Assembly: GCA_020634555.1 (NCBI GenBank)
Contig: JACKBK010000003.1
Location: 1-64,000, forward strand
Direction of reading: 5' to 3'
Source of the DNA: Caldilineae bacterium
Lineage (GTDB): Bacteria; Chloroflexota; Anaerolineae; JAAEKA01
DNA: 64,000 nucleotides
Shown: piece after piece, positions 10,222-18,435 of the stretch
Numbering within the stretch: the first letter of the stretch is position 1
Layout of the letters: every line of letters starts with the position of its first letter
Notes under the pieces: model-generated
Databases searched by the model: none
Told to the model about the DNA's origin: nothing
Seen by the model: only the letters and a program-made list of their open reading frames with translations
Made by a program: the position numbers and the translations under genes

Positions 10222-10280
10222 TTGGTCCGCGTTCCTACGGATGGTATAATCCACGCAGCCGGTCGCTTCGACGACCGGCT
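10222..10280 (+). promoter_or_regulatory. Extended -10 promoter and leader hairpin of the ArsA-type gene
   Basis: TTGGTC at 10222-10227, a 17-base spacer, then TATAAT at 10245-10250 preceded by TGG (extended -10). At 10257-10280 a perfect 9-bp stem (AGCCGGTCG / CGACCGGCT, six-base loop) is followed by only two or three T, so it is more likely an mRNA leader structure than a strong terminator. Confidence 0.6.
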
Positions 10281-10307
10281 TTGCAAGCTCTGGAGAGTAA
10301 CACGACC

Positions 10308-11495
10308 ATGCGAATCTTGATGTTCACCGGCAAAGGCGGCGTTGGCAAAACCAGCATCTCGGCTTCGACCGCGCTGCGCTCGGCCGATCTGGGCTATCGC
10401 ACCATGGTGCTGAGCACCGACCCGGCCCACAGCCTGGCCGATTCCTTCGATATGCGTATCGGCAACGAACCGACCCAACTCGCTCCCTCCCTCTGGGGCC
10501 AGGAGGTAGACCTGCTGCACCAGATGGAAAAACACTGGGGCAACGTGCAGGAATACCTGTCCGCGGTCTTCGTCTGGCGCGGCATGAACGACCTGGTGGC
10601 GGAGGAAACCAGTGTGCTGCCTGGCATGGAAGAACTGGCCAGCCTGATGCAGATCACCGACCTGGCCGAGAGCGGCGACTACGATGTGGTAGTGGTGGAC
10701 TGTGCGCCCACCGGCGCGACTTTGCAACTGCTGGCCTTCCCGGAACTGGCTCGCTGGTACCTGGACAAGATCATCCCCTTCGAAAAGTCCCTGCTCAAGG
10801 TGGCCGGCCCGATGATCAAGCGGATGATCGAGGTGCCGCTGCCGGACGAGGAGCTGTTCGCCAGCGTCGAGCAACTGGTGGTGCAGCTCGAATCGATGCG
10901 CGGCCTGCTCAGCCAGCCTGATGTAACCTCCATGCGGCTGGTGCTCAACCCCGAGAAGATGGTAGTAAAGGAGGCGCAGCGAGCCTATACCTACCTCAAC
11001 CTGTACGGCTACGCCACCGATCTGATCGTCTGCAACCGCATGATCCCGGCCAGCGTCACCGACGGCTATTTCGCCAACTGGCGCGACATCCAGGCGCGCT
11101 ACCACGAGTTTGTCGAGGAGGCTTTCTCCCCCTTGCCGATCTTCGATGTGCCCTATTTCCCCACCGAGGTGGTCGGTGTTGATGCGCTGCGCGCCATGGG
11201 TGAGGCGCTGTACGGCGACGTCGATCCGACCGGTCTGTTCTACACCGGCCAGCAGCAAGAAGTGGTTAAAATGAACGGGTCCTATCAACTGCGCCTGCCG
11301 CTGCCGTTCGTCGAGAAATCCGACATCAAACTGACCCGCTCCATGCACGACGAGTTGATCGTCCACATCGGTAACTGGAAGCGCAATATCGCCCTGCCGC
11401 GCATCCTGTCCGGCCTGCCGGTGAGCGGCGCGCGCTACGACGAGCAGCAGTTGGTGGTGTCTTTCAAGGCGTCGGTCAACGGCGCCGCCGAATAA
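10308..11495 (+). CDS. ArsA/GET3-family ATPase
   Basis: 395 residues from the ATG at 10308 (GGAG ten bases upstream). The deviant Walker A is FTGKGGVGKTS (residues 6-16), with STDPAHSLADSF as switch I and VVVDCAPTGATLQLL as switch II, the pattern of the ArsA/GET3/MinD SIMIBI class. The C-terminal part carries the ArsA_HSP20-like beta domain. There is only one ATPase half, as in GET3 and many Chloroflexota and Chlorobi ArsA homologues. No arsenite permease (arsB) or regulator (arsR) is nearby, so an arsenic role is not supported; a chaperone or membrane-protein-related ATPase role is the alternative. Confidence 0.87.
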   Translation: MRILMFTGKGGVGKTSISASTALRSADLGYRTMVLSTDPAHSLADSFDMRIGNEPTQLAPSLWGQEVDLLHQMEKHWGNVQEYLSAVFVWRGMNDLVAEETSVLPGMEELASLMQITDLAESGDYDVVVVDCAPTGATLQLLAFPELARWYLDKIIPFEKSLLKVAGPMIKRMIEVPLPDEELFASVEQLVVQLESMRGLLSQPDVTSMRLVLNPEKMVVKEAQRAYTYLNLYGYATDLIVCNRMIPASVTDGYFANWRDIQARYHEFVEEAFSPLPIFDVPYFPTEVVGVDALRAMGEALYGDVDPTGLFYTGQQQEVVKMNGSYQLRLPLPFVEKSDIKLTRSMHDELIVHIGNWKRNIALPRILSGLPVSGARYDEQQLVVSFKASVNGAAE

Positions 11496-11956
11496 ATCCT
11501 GTACGCAGCAACTGCTTCAGCACCTGTTCCAGGTGTTCGCAGCTCCCTATTTCGTGCCAACGAACCTTCGGATCAAGTCCCGGCCACAGCCCGTCATTGC
11601 CGCGGAGTTCCCATTGCCATGACAGACGGCATGAACCGTAGCTAGAAACTCCTTCACCGCCTTTCTGAATGGGTCAAACACGCGATCCGCACCAGGCCGA
11701 AACGCCAATGAAGAATCTCTCCGTGGTCGTTTCCAGGCAGACGGGAATCCCGCCTTGTGAAGGTATGGATTCCCGACTTCGCGGGAATGACGGTTATGAC
11801 GGCTTGCCGGACCAATTGCGATAGGTTTAAAAGCACCTACGACAAACGGCCCAACTGGAGTATTGGCCTCAGCCAGGTAGGTCTTGGACGCCTGACCTTT
11901 CAAAACCCTTGACTCCACACCATGGACGGACTGTCGCACGACGACCCTATCGCGCC
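11496..11956. repeat. Intergenic region with REP-like composite repeat
   Basis: No convincing gene in 461 bases. From about 11730 to 11800 there are two facing copies of the widespread GGGAATCC / TTCGCGGGAATGACGG type repeat, followed at about 11820-11850 by a segment (GGTTTAAAAGCAC) that recurs in similar form at about 16190-16205 after another repeat of the same kind. The apparent frames here translate the repeat into its familiar IPAKSGIH-like peptide and are not genes. Confidence 0.6.
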
Positions 11957-13078
11957 ATGACACGGCGAGTTCTCTTTCTCATCTCGGACACCGGGGGTGG
12001 ACATCGTGCTTCGGCGGAGGCGCTGGCCGAAGCGCTGCAGCAGCTGCACGGCACCCAGGTCGTGTGCGACATCGTCGATCCCTTCGCCGAGTACGCCCAC
12101 TGGCCGCTGAACAAGGCGCCAGACGCCTATCTGCCGCTGATAAACCGCTACGGCTGGCTCTGGCAAGCATTGTGGCGGCTGGGAGAGCACCCGGCAAGCT
12201 GGCGGGTAGCGAGAGATGTCACAGCCGCCTGGCAGGCTGACCGGATGCGGACGCTGTTCGCCGAACACCCGGCGGATCTGGCTGTGTCCGTGCATCCACT
12301 GCTTAGCCAGGCGCCGCAGCGCGCGCTGCGGGCCTGGCAACCTGGAATTCGCCTGGCCACCATCGTTACCGATCTCACCTCTGCGCCGCGGATGTGGTAC
12401 GACCCGGCGGTTGATCTGCTGGTGGCGTCATGCGACGAGGTGGCGACCGCGGCGCGCGCGGCCGGCGTGCCCCCCGCGCGCGTCAAACAACTTGGATTGC
12501 CGATCCGATTGGCTTTCGCTGAGACGCCGGTCAACCGCGCCGACGCACAGGCACGGTTGGGGCTGGCTGCCCTGCCCACCGTGTTGGTGATGAGTGGCGG
12601 CGAGGGGATGGGACCAGTAAAGGAGATCGTGGATGCACTGGCCGGGGCGCTGCACGATCCGCCGGCCCAGGTGGTGGTGATCTGCGGACGAAACGCAGCC
12701 TTGCAACGCTGGCTGGCAAGCAAACCGTGGCCGCTGCCGGTAACCGCGCTGGGATTCACGTCCAATGTCCCCCTCTGGATGCGCGCGGCTGACTGTCTTG
12801 TGACCAAGGCAGGGCCGGGAACCATCGCCGAGGCGCTGGCATGCGATCTCCCCATGGTTCTGAGCAGTTTCGTAAATGGCCAGGAGACCGGCAACGTTAG
12901 TTATGTCGAGCAACACGGCGTCGGCGTGTACCAGCCTGAACCAGGAGCGATCGCGGCCACCGTACGCAGTTGGCTGGCCTCGCCTGAAACCACCACTGCT
13001 ATCCGCGTCCGGGCTCGCAGACTGGCGCGGCCACACGCTGCGCTGGACATTGCCCGCGCGCTGAGCGACCTGCTGTGA
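11957..13078 (+). CDS. GT28-like lipid glycosyltransferase (MGDG synthase / UgtP type)
   Basis: 373 residues. The N-terminus FLISDTGGGHRASAEALAEAL is the hallmark of the MGDG synthase / processive diacylglycerol glucosyltransferase family, and the C-terminal half has the GT-B nucleotide-sugar site (VMSGGEGMGP, ALGFTSNVPLWM, DCLVTKAGPGTIAEAL). The enzyme probably transfers a hexose from a UDP-sugar to diacylglycerol or another lipid at the inner face of the membrane; the sugar cannot be decided from sequence. The stop touches the stop of the convergent TfoX-N gene with no base between. No clear ribosome site is visible before the ATG. Confidence 0.85.
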   Translation: MTRRVLFLISDTGGGHRASAEALAEALQQLHGTQVVCDIVDPFAEYAHWPLNKAPDAYLPLINRYGWLWQALWRLGEHPASWRVARDVTAAWQADRMRTLFAEHPADLAVSVHPLLSQAPQRALRAWQPGIRLATIVTDLTSAPRMWYDPAVDLLVASCDEVATAARAAGVPPARVKQLGLPIRLAFAETPVNRADAQARLGLAALPTVLVMSGGEGMGPVKEIVDALAGALHDPPAQVVVICGRNAALQRWLASKPWPLPVTALGFTSNVPLWMRAADCLVTKAGPGTIAEALACDLPMVLSSFVNGQETGNVSYVEQHGVGVYQPEPGAIAATVRSWLASPETTTAIRVRARRLARPHAALDIARALSDLL

Positions 13079-13408
13079 TTACTTTGGCGGGAGCGATCTG
13101 GCGAAATCTGCGCCGCGCCGTACCCAACCGGTCAAATCTTCGTCCTGTTGGGTGGCCTCGGCAGAAACCAGCAGCCATGCCTTCATCGGCTTGCCGGCCA
13201 TATCGGACACACGCACGCCAGGCTGCCCGGCAAGGGCATCGGAGCCATCTTTTCCAACGCGGACCATCAGATCATCGTTGGTCACTGCACAGGCCATGTT
13301 GCCGTCGAGCATGAACGCGACCCCGCCGAACATCCGCTTCTCGGTCAATCCAGGCTCATCGGCCAAGACTTCCCGCACCCGTTGCGCCAACCCTTCGTCG
13401 TAAGCCAT
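13079..13408 (-). CDS. TfoX N-terminal-domain protein
   Basis: 109 residues from the ATG at 13408 (GAGAGGG upstream). The pattern LTEKRMFGGVAFMLDGNMACAV followed by VRVGKDG and KAWLLVSAE is that of the TfoX/Sxy N-terminal domain family. In gammaproteobacteria TfoX promotes competence gene expression, but stand-alone N-terminal domains such as this one are widespread and of unknown function, so a competence role should not be assumed. It is convergent with the glycosyltransferase gene. Confidence 0.85.
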   Translation of the reverse strand: MAYDEGLAQRVREVLADEPGLTEKRMFGGVAFMLDGNMACAVTNDDLMVRVGKDGSDALAGQPGVRVSDMAGKPMKAWLLVSAEATQQDEDLTGWVRRGADFARSLPPK

Positions 13409-13547
13409 TGTTACCCTCTCGTTGCGGCGCCGGTGATCACGCCGCGCCGACGGCTGGAGTTGAAACCCACAGCCTAGTACATCCAAAGCACGCTCGGATC
13501 ATACGCGCAAGCTTGCTTCAGCATGCTTGGCTGTGCCAAACCCGAAT

Positions 13548-14468
13548 TCATTCGGTGGCATCCGCCGGAGCGCCCTTCTTCAGGAACTCGTAGATGTCGA
13601 AATCATCGCCCATCTCCTGCGCTGAAGTCGCCCCGGTCTTTGGTGGTTCGTCGTGCAATGTGATCGGTGAACGCTCGATCCGGCGCGTGCTGGCCGCTGG
13701 CTTGTCGTCGGACATGGTGAATGCCGCAGCACCGGCTGCCTTCGGCGCTTCGCTGGTATCCGGCTGCGCTGGCACCTCACCCGGCGGAGGCAGCGGTTTG
13801 CGGGAACGGGTTACCCCGTAGCCGACCAATACGACACCCAGAATCACCAGCAAGGCCGGCCAGAAGCGGACGCCGGACGCCAGCGGGCTGTCCAGCGACG
13901 CGAGATAGGCCGCCAGCGCAACCAATGCCATCAACAGCAGTGCGGACGCCGGCGCCAGCGCCCACGACAACGAGCGGCGGTCCTTGGCCAGCGCGTAGAT
14001 CAATAGGAAGGCCAGGCCCATCCCGGCAAACAGCACCACGCCAACCGCCAACACCGGCCAGCCAGCGTTTGACAGCACCATCACCGCGACCATGACCGCC
14101 ATCGCGGCAAAGGGGACAAAAGCCCACCAGCGCTCCTGGCGGTCGCCGAAGTAGATGATCAGAAACGCCAGCGCGATAGCCGCAAACAGCGCCGACGCGA
14201 TCCACACCGGCGGGGCGCCTTGGATGCTCAGCAACACAACACCGGCAATGCCGATCAATGTCATGGCCGGGATTACCCGCCACCAGGCTGGCGGGCTAAG
14301 CACCTGGGAAACGAGGATGGAAATCCCAAGGATCCCGAACAAGGCCACGGCGATCCAGCCAATAGCCGACTCGTAGCTGGCCAGCACGCCCAGATTCCAC
14401 AACAGGAACGCCGCGCCGATGATAAACAACAGAACGCCCCAAAGAATACTATCTCGTGGCCGACTCAT
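13548..14468 (-). CDS. Polytopic membrane protein with LiaI/LiaF-like N-terminus
   Basis: 306 residues. It begins with a short charged stretch and hydrophobic helices typical of the LiaI-LiaF-like / DUF5668 transmembrane region (ILWGVLLFIIGAAFLLWNLGVL). About seven to eight hydrophobic segments lie between residues 8 and 215, followed by a cytoplasmic tail rich in Pro, Ala and Lys that ends in an acidic FDIYEFLKKG motif. GAGGAGAG lies upstream of the ATG. Function unknown; a stress-sensing or envelope role is only suggested by the N-terminal family. It follows the metallophosphatase gene on the same strand, 49 bases after its stop. Confidence 0.65.
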   Translation of the reverse strand: MSRPRDSILWGVLLFIIGAAFLLWNLGVLASYESAIGWIAVALFGILGISILVSQVLSPPAWWRVIPAMTLIGIAGVVLLSIQGAPPVWIASALFAAIALAFLIIYFGDRQERWWAFVPFAAMAVMVAVMVLSNAGWPVLAVGVVLFAGMGLAFLLIYALAKDRRSLSWALAPASALLLMALVALAAYLASLDSPLASGVRFWPALLVILGVVLVGYGVTRSRKPLPPPGEVPAQPDTSEAPKAAGAAAFTMSDDKPAASTRRIERSPITLHDEPPKTGATSAQEMGDDFDIYEFLKKGAPADATE

Positions 14469-14517
14469 CTGGACTCTCCTCGGAAATACGCTGCTCTATG
14501 CGACTCGCTTAACCTGT

Positions 14518-15960
14518 CTATGCAAAAACAATGCGGCCCGGCAGAGGTGGCGTGATGGGCGAATGCTGGCGCAGTGTTTGCTCCAGAACGTCGCGCAACG
14601 TGGTCGGGACTTCGTACTCAACGTCGTCGCCCAGCTCGAAGCTCAACAGGTTACGCCGCTCAGCGTCGCGCCATGCCAGGTCGGTCATCTCTGCATCGCT
14701 GCCTGCAACACGATACGTGCAAGCTGGGTCCAACGTTTCGCCGGCCACGCGCACATCGGACAACCGCTTGCCGGCCGCCGCACTTGCATCGTACACAGCA
14801 GAAAGCCCCGACACGGCCACCCGGCCGTTGGCCCGGCCGCGGCCCCAGGACGCCGTCTCTTTAGCCCTGTCAGGGTCGAGTCCCAGTTCCAGCATCTCCA
14901 GCAACTGCGCGCCGGTCAGATCGCGCACGGTGGGATTGCCCGGTGACATACACGCCGCATACACATCGCCCAGCGTGACCACACCGGCCGGCAAGCCGGC
15001 TAACAGGCTGGTAGGCTGCACCATGGCCGCGTCAGCCCCGGTGCGCTCCCGCAATCCATCGGCCAACAGACTACCCAATGCGCTCTCGCCCAACGGGTCG
15101 AAATTCACAGCCGCCTGAGTCTCCCCCACCGGCTCCTGTAGTTTCTCCCCCACCAGCGCCTGCAGGCCGCGCCAGGTTGCCAGCACCTTCGGGTCTGGCA
15201 GTACGTCGGCATCCAGCGGCAACAGCGTCGCTAGCTTGTCAGTCACCTGGCCGGTCTGGTCGTCGATGACAAGATCGACCCGTCCCAGGAAGCGTCCGTA
15301 GTCGCCCGCCTGCGCCAGCAACACGCCCATCTGCACCAGGCCGCCGTAGATGGTGGAGTGGCTGTGTCCGCCGACGATCAGGTCGATGCCACGGATGTGC
15401 TGTGTCAGTTGCAGGTCGTCCACGATGCCGAGATGCGAGAGCAACACAACGACTGTCGCCCCGGCCTGGTGCACCTGCTCGATGCCGGCGCGCACGATGG
15501 GCGCGGATTCGGGGTTCTGCAGGCCAAACCACGTCCAGTACTCCCAGCGCGGCGCCATGCCGATGAAACCAATGGTGACACCGCCCACCGTTCGCACGAC
15601 CCAAGGTGTGCAGCCGGCTATCAGCGCACCATCCTGGTCGAGCAAGTTGCCTGCCAGCAGCGGCTGGCCAAACGCCTCCGCCATGTCGGCAACCACCTGC
15701 GGGCCAAAGGAAAGGGGCGCGCCGTTGCCGACCACCGCCAGATCATAGCCGGCAGCGCGCAGGCACACCATTGCCGCCTGCCCTTGGGTGACGGCCATCT
15801 CCAACACGGAACGTTCCTCGGCGTCACCGCAATCCACCAGCAAGCAATGCCCGCCGGCTGCCTCCACCTCGCGCCGAATCCGCCGCGCTGTCGTGGCCAA
15901 TCTTGTCAGTTCATCGACGTGTCCGTGCAGATCGTTGGTATGAAGAATCGTGAGGTTCAT
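14518..15960 (-). CDS. 5'-nucleotidase / UshA-like metallophosphatase lacking the GNH histidine
   Basis: 480 residues. Two-domain architecture: an N-terminal calcineurin-like metallophosphoesterase (HTNDLHGH with Asp10 and His12, DCGD with Asp43, SHLG with His176, GGHSHS with His199 and His201) and a C-terminal 5'-nucleotidase domain (AVNFDPLGESALGSLLADGL). The motif normally reading GNHE or GNHD is GNGAP here (Asn79-Gly80), so the catalytic histidine is replaced by glycine. No signal peptide is visible, unlike periplasmic UshA, so the protein is probably cytoplasmic. It may be a divergent phosphatase or a non-catalytic homologue. Confidence 0.8.
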   Translation of the reverse strand: MNLTILHTNDLHGHVDELTRLATTARRIRREVEAAGGHCLLVDCGDAEERSVLEMAVTQGQAAMVCLRAAGYDLAVVGNGAPLSFGPQVVADMAEAFGQPLLAGNLLDQDGALIAGCTPWVVRTVGGVTIGFIGMAPRWEYWTWFGLQNPESAPIVRAGIEQVHQAGATVVVLLSHLGIVDDLQLTQHIRGIDLIVGGHSHSTIYGGLVQMGVLLAQAGDYGRFLGRVDLVIDDQTGQVTDKLATLLPLDADVLPDPKVLATWRGLQALVGEKLQEPVGETQAAVNFDPLGESALGSLLADGLRERTGADAAMVQPTSLLAGLPAGVVTLGDVYAACMSPGNPTVRDLTGAQLLEMLELGLDPDRAKETASWGRGRANGRVAVSGLSAVYDASAAAGKRLSDVRVAGETLDPACTYRVAGSDAEMTDLAWRDAERRNLLSFELGDDVEYEVPTTLRDVLEQTLRQHSPITPPLPGRIVFA

Positions 15961-16267
15961 GGGTAAGATGCTAACAGTCCGTCACTCCCGCGAAAACGGG
16001 AGTCTAGCGCCCGTGAAAACTAGATTCCCGAAGTGACTGGTGAAAGAAGGATGAGCAGTTCCGACTCACGGATGGAAAGAAGCACAGATTTCTGCCTGGA
16101 GAACCATCTGTGTTTCCTTGCATGTGGGGAAAAGCGATGAGATTTCGCGGAATAACGGACTTGAACGACCGGCGTACGACAGCCTTAGGACGGGTCTAAA
16201 AGCAACTTCCCTGTGTTGGCTCGGTCAGGAGACCGGCCAAAGCGGGAACTAATTGATAGACGCGTCC
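15961..16267. repeat. Intergenic region with REP-like repeats
   Basis: 307 bases without a gene. At about 15979-16035 there are inverted copies of the CACTCCCGCGAAAACGGGAG type followed by a diverged second arm (TAGATTCCCGAAGTGAC). The end (about 16180-16210) shares the GGTCTAAAAGCAAC-like segment with the region at 11820-11850. It lies downstream of the surface-polymer operon and may also end its transcription, but no T-tract terminator is obvious. Confidence 0.55.
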
Positions 16268-16606
16268 TTACGGCGCGTCGGGGTCTTCATCCTCGTCCGC
16301 GTTCACAGCCTGCGCGCGGCGCAACGTGCGCCAGGATGAAAACGCCAGCCAGACAAACGCCAGCGCCAGCAGCGCCCATCCGACGGTCTGCCACCAGGTA
16401 CTCCCGCCCAGCGCCAGCCCTGCGCAGAACAAGACCATCCCCACACTGAACACGGTTTGAAAGCCGGGATCGCCCAGCATGGCACGGAAACTGGCCCGCG
16501 GCTCGCTGGTCCGCCGCCGCCAGTCGGTGTAGCTCAGGCTGGCCAGTGCGATTGACAACCCCAGCACCCACAGCGCATTGTGAAAAACGCCGTACCAATC
16601 GATCAT
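16268..16606 (-). CDS. Small two- to three-helix membrane protein
   Basis: 112 residues. Hydrophobic segments near 10-25 (ALWVLGLSIALASLSY), 50-66 (VFSVGMVLFCAGLALGG) and 72-90 (VGWALLALAFVWLAFSSW), then a basic hinge and an acidic tail (NADEDEDPDAP). I do not recognise a family. It starts five bases after the stop of the phosphodiesterase-like gene with a GGGG-containing ribosome site, so it is almost certainly the last gene of the surface-polymer operon and may assist one of its membrane components. Confidence 0.7.
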   Translation of the reverse strand: MIDWYGVFHNALWVLGLSIALASLSYTDWRRRTSEPRASFRAMLGDPGFQTVFSVGMVLFCAGLALGGSTWWQTVGWALLALAFVWLAFSSWRTLRRAQAVNADEDEDPDAP

Positions 16607-16611
16607 CGCAT

Positions 16612-18333
16612 CTACCCCAAATAGCCCAGGCCGGCCAGCCGCTCGCGCACATACTCGGCCTCCTCGTCGGAGAATCCGACCTCGGCGCCCGGCCCGTCGA
16701 AACCCAGCTCGGCCAGTGTTGTCGTGCGCATCTGGCCCAGCGAGTCGCTGCGCAGCGCCTCGGCCAACACACGGCCATCCATCTCTTGCGGCGCCGGCTG
16801 GCCCAGCATGTGCAATACCGTCGGCGCCACGTCGATCAGCGCAGCGTCGGCGACCAGACTGCCCGGCTGCACATCCGGCCCCCAGGCAATGAACACGCCG
16901 TTCATCCGATGGCAGCCGGTGATGGCGCGCTGGCGCATCTCCTCGGCGGACAGGTTGCGCACCGCCGCGTGGCCGTGATAGGCGCCGTGGGGCTTGAACA
17001 TGTCCGGGTAGTCGGCCTCAACGACCAGATCGGGCAGCCGTTCCAGATACCGCCCGCTGTACAACTCCTCTCGCCGCCAGACATGCCGAATCGGCCGGTT
17101 GCCGGTGACAGGATCGGCCAGCTTCGGCAGCGTGGCGATGATCTGGTCGCGCAACGCCTCGTACTCCGCGCCCGGCTCCACCACACCTTGCGGGTCGCGC
17201 CCCTTCAGATTGATCCAGATGTTGCCCCGCAGCTCCTCGCTGAAGGCCCGCGTCTGGCCCCAATCGACATCGGGAAAGAACGCCTCAGCGCCCAGCCGCG
17301 TGCGCAAGCTATCGGGCCAAAGACGGCGCAGCTTGGTCAGCGTCTGGAAGCGAATACGGCCATACAGCGAGCGCTTGCCCCGTTGCACCGCGCGCGATGC
17401 CAGCGTTGTTGCGCGCTCTCCCAGCGAACGATCGCTGGCCCGATTGTGGAAGTTCAACAGCCCTTGTTCCGCCAGCCACAGGTTGAGGTGAATAGCCTGT
17501 GGCCCAAGCTGTCCCTGGCCGTGATCCGACACCACCAGCACGTTGCAGTTTTGGGTCTTATCCAGCCATGCCAGCAACTCGCCGATGCGTTGATCACAGC
17601 GGCGATAGACCTCCAGAATCGTGTCGCCGTACCGTTCCGCCTCGACTGGATCGTACAGCGGATGGCTGGGGTCGTGGTACTTCCAAAAGAAATGCGCCGC
17701 GCCGTCAGTCGCGCTGACCACGAAGAATGTCAGGTCCCATGGCCGGGTATCCATCAACTGCTGTGCCGCATCGAAGCGGACATCGATCTCACGCAGCAGC
17801 TCGGCCCGCGCGCGGTCGGGCCGGCCGCGCTGCATCCACAACCAATCGTCCGGGACGATCACGTAAGGTGTGCCGCTGACCCCGTCCAGCTCGCTCTTGA
17901 GGCCGGGCGGATAGGTGTAGGCAGCGCCCAGGCCGGGCGTGTCGCGTCCACTGACCATGACGCCCTGGACCGGTTCCGGCGGGTAGGTTTGCGGCAGGTT
18001 GACGATGATCACGTCCTTGCCCGCCGCGCTCAGGAGGTTCCAGATCGCCGGCAGTGCGCGGTGACTGGCGTTCAGCAGGCGGAACCCGTAGGTACTGAAG
18101 TCCCGTTCCCAGAAGTCGAACACCCGGTGCTTGCCCTGCTGGCAACCGGTGACCATCGACGTCCATGCCTGGGCCGTGAATGGATGAACAACGGAGCGCA
18201 GCGGCCCCCAACTGCCCTCGTTCATCAGGCGTTGCAGGTTGGGAAGCTCGCCAGCCGCCGCCCAGGGCTGCATCAGGTCGAAGGTTGCTCCGTCCAGCCC
18301 GATGACGAGCAGACGGTTAGAAACTGAATTCAT
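16612..18333 (-). CDS. Alkaline-phosphatase-superfamily phosphodiesterase-like protein (copy 2)
   Basis: 573 residues from the ATG at 18333; longer frames upstream are not convincing. Type I phosphodiesterase / nucleotide pyrophosphatase pattern: LVIGLDGATFDL (first metal Asp), HPFTAQAWTSMVTG (nucleophile Thr), VVSDHGQGQLG (Asp-His metal pair) and a late metal histidine in the HRMNGVFIAWGPD region. No signal peptide or transmembrane helix, so it probably acts in the cytoplasm. It is a paralogue of the gene just upstream in the operon. In polymer clusters such enzymes may cleave or transfer phosphate esters of lipid-linked or nucleotide-activated sugars; the substrate is inferred, not shown. 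Confidence 0.83.
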   Translation of the reverse strand: MNSVSNRLLVIGLDGATFDLMQPWAAAGELPNLQRLMNEGSWGPLRSVVHPFTAQAWTSMVTGCQQGKHRVFDFWERDFSTYGFRLLNASHRALPAIWNLLSAAGKDVIIVNLPQTYPPEPVQGVMVSGRDTPGLGAAYTYPPGLKSELDGVSGTPYVIVPDDWLWMQRGRPDRARAELLREIDVRFDAAQQLMDTRPWDLTFFVVSATDGAAHFFWKYHDPSHPLYDPVEAERYGDTILEVYRRCDQRIGELLAWLDKTQNCNVLVVSDHGQGQLGPQAIHLNLWLAEQGLLNFHNRASDRSLGERATTLASRAVQRGKRSLYGRIRFQTLTKLRRLWPDSLRTRLGAEAFFPDVDWGQTRAFSEELRGNIWINLKGRDPQGVVEPGAEYEALRDQIIATLPKLADPVTGNRPIRHVWRREELYSGRYLERLPDLVVEADYPDMFKPHGAYHGHAAVRNLSAEEMRQRAITGCHRMNGVFIAWGPDVQPGSLVADAALIDVAPTVLHMLGQPAPQEMDGRVLAEALRSDSLGQMRTTTLAELGFDGPGAEVGFSDEEAEYVRERLAGLGYLG

Positions 18334-18435
18334 AGGTGAAATCCGAGGAAGGTTGCCTCGACAACTCGCAAATAGAGAGCCACTATACACGATAGCGGAC
18401 GATTCTGCCAAGATAGTCGGATTGACTGTGTTAGC

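Noticed and set aside
10308..11495. Arsenic-resistance operon
   Set aside because: Only the ArsA-type ATPase is present; no arsB, arsC, arsD or arsR lies nearby.
11547..11963. 138-codon minus-strand frame
   Set aside because: Translates the REP-like repeat into the familiar IPAKSGIH-like peptide and shows no ribosome site.
16546..18327. Long plus-strand open frame of almost 600 codons
   Set aside because: It is the complement of the phosphodiesterase-like gene, has no family match and a composition (Arg, Gln, His-rich) typical of antisense frames in GC-rich DNA.
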